From positions 23,451 through 87,450 of the forward strand of contig NZ_PPSW01000035.1 in NCBI RefSeq assembly GCF_005876835.1: a stretch of 64,000 bases of DNA, written 5' to 3'. This stretch comes from Pseudoalteromonas phenolica (GTDB taxonomy: Bacteria; Pseudomonadota; Gammaproteobacteria; Enterobacterales; Alteromonadaceae). Positions 63,125-64,000 of the stretch are shown here, piece after piece (positions within the stretch are counted from its first letter, which is position 1; every line of letters begins with the position of its first letter). Both the position numbers and the translations under genes were made by a program. Under the pieces are notes generated by a model. It did not search any database and had not been told where the DNA came from. It saw only the letters and a program-made list of their open reading frames with translations.

Positions 63125-63847
63125 CTATTCATGCTCATCATAATGTTCATCATGCGCTTTGTGCTCGTCAGTTTCAAACTCTGATAACTGCCAAGTTACC
63201 CCAAAAATTGAAGTTGTACTCGTGTGTGGATCAAATTGTGCTATCAAAGTCGTGGTAAATAGCAAAGTAGCCACTAAGCACAGCACGCCCAAAATGGTAA
63301 ATGTGGCCACAGGTTTATTGTCATCTGATACCGACTTTTCACCGCTTACCATACTTTTACCAATGGGATCTCGATATTTAATGGTGTGCAGCGCAATGCC
63401 ACATAAATGCAATACCACCACCAGCATAAACGCATTGGCGCATAACTCGTGCACCTCTTCAATCACCTCATTAAATGGTCCATTGGTCATCAAAAAGCCT
63501 GTTACGCCTAAACATGCTGCTAATATCATCATAGTAATTGCCGCCCAGCTCGAAGCGGGATTATGCCCCACAGAGTGCGTATTGCAGCCGCTCAGCGCTC
63601 CTTTCAAGTAATGCATTAACGCGGATGGGTTTAAATCAAAATCAGAAAACTTGGCGTGTTTGGTTCCTACAAAACCCCAAATAACACGCCAGACGAGCGC
63701 CATGCAGATGGTTGCTCCAGCAATCATGTGGTAAGAAAAAGCGGCTTGCTCATCGTCTATGGTATTGGCAAGGGTAAAAGCAGTTAAAAAGCCAAAGGCA
63801 AAAAGCCAGTGAAAGACTCTTGTGGGTAAATCATAAACGCGGATCAT
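63125..63847 (-). CDS. Cytochrome b561 family protein
   Basis: A 240-residue inner membrane protein with four to five helices and His residues suited to heme b: VFHWLF (H13), SYHMIAG (H40), VHELCANAFMLVVVLHLCGI, ALHTIKYR. The start RVYDLPTRVFHWLFAF is typical of the hydrogenase-type b561 group (PF01292). An additional C-terminal helix is followed by a His/Asp/Glu-rich tail (DEHKAHDEHYDEHE) that may bind metal. It is probably a quinol-to-periplasmic electron carrier. It heads an operon with the LuxR-type gene. Confidence 0.88.
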   Translation of the reverse strand: MIRVYDLPTRVFHWLFAFGFLTAFTLANTIDDEQAAFSYHMIAGATICMALVWRVIWGFVGTKHAKFSDFDLNPSALMHYLKGALSGCNTHSVGHNPASSWAAITMMILAACLGVTGFLMTNGPFNEVIEEVHELCANAFMLVVVLHLCGIALHTIKYRDPIGKSMVSGEKSVSDDNKPVATFTILGVLCLVATLLFTTTLIAQFDPHTSTTSIFGVTWQLSEFETDEHKAHDEHYDEHE

Positions 63848-63979
63848 CGTGGTAGCTCCAACAGTAAAAATCGATATTGAAGATAAACATCAAAATCTAA
63901 AATTACATGGAGCAAATGCCTTAGACTGACCTATTGGACAAATGACCTATAAAAATTAACGAGTATTTTTATATAGTTA

Positions 63980-64000
63980 GCGAGTTGCGAGTTGCGAGTT
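63980..64000. repeat. 7-bp tandem repeat, GCGAGTT x3
   Basis: Three perfect copies of GCGAGTT at the right edge, running out of the window; the total copy number is not known. It lies upstream of the cytochrome b561 gene (starts 63847), about 130 bp away. The rest of 63848-64000 holds no ORF that I can see. Confidence 0.8.

Noticed and set aside
1..64000. Search for insertion sequences, prophage, CRISPR arrays, rRNA and tRNA
   Set aside because: No transposase, integrase, regularly spaced repeats or structural RNA signatures were recognised by eye.

Overview
The window looks like a chromosomal segment of a marine gammaproteobacterium close to Pseudoalteromonas / Alteromonadales. This is inferred from the gene families and their order (tdh-kbl beside LPS heptose genes, a Kdo kinase of the Haemophilus/Vibrio type, exported LacZ with a YgjK-type GH63 enzyme, paired DUF1501/DUF1800 genes, CadC-like and M16 proteins) and from AT-leaning, dense coding. 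I saw no rRNA, tRNA, insertion sequence, phage gene or CRISPR array.

Region 1 (1-10.6 kb): tdh-kbl (threonine to glycine and acetyl-CoA), then a lipopolysaccharide inner-core block: gmhB, a GT9 glycosyltransferase, kdkA (Kdo kinase), hldE-gmhA (ADP-heptose synthesis), a Wzi-like outer-membrane barrel, waaA (Kdo transferase) and a DUF1415 gene. Region 2 (10.6-22.4 kb): a galactoside utilisation cluster. galT-galK-SSS transporter-galM run leftwards; a LacI/GalR-type regulator, an exported GH2 beta-galactosidase and an exported GH63 YgjK-like glucosidase run rightwards. A LacI-type operator (TGTAAACGGTTACA) lies between the two arms. The layout suggests hydrolysis in the periplasm, sodium-driven galactose uptake and the Leloir pathway.

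Region 3 (22.4-33.9 kb): an SDR, a DUF2306 membrane protein, a membrane AraC regulator, an EamA exporter, the DUF1800/DUF1501 export pair, glyoxalase I, a small XRE regulator with two membrane helices, a small Cys-rich lipoprotein, MscS, and an unusual diheme cytochrome c-rhodanese fusion. Region 4 (34-45.5 kb): an M16 metalloprotease lipoprotein, a lone ExbD, an iron-type alcohol dehydrogenase, DbpA, a DsbB-like membrane protein with one CxxC only, two LysR regulators each divergent from a likely target (a VOC enzyme and ChrA), and a YebE-like protein.

Region 5 (45.5-49.2 kb) is the most unusual part. An ECF-type sigma factor is fused to a long polytopic glycine-rich membrane domain. It is divergent from a CIA30-like exported protein and an acyltransferase-3 gene. 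The intergenic region carries two identical promoter-like elements, TTGTCACCTTTT-N10-GGCACTTAT, facing opposite ways with exactly the same spacing. This suggests a self-contained, membrane-held sigma factor controlling itself and an envelope-modification operon.

Region 6 (49.2-64 kb): a small SH3-like protein, a serine hydrolase of the beta-lactamase/NylB type, DUF3297, a BASS transporter, an MFS transporter, an endonuclease III variant, a MoxR-VWA pair, a DUF1842-like protein, a second M16 protease next to a CadC-like membrane regulator, and a cytochrome b561 with a membrane-bound LuxR-type regulator. Several convergent gene pairs are separated only by a hairpin that contains or overlaps the stop codons.
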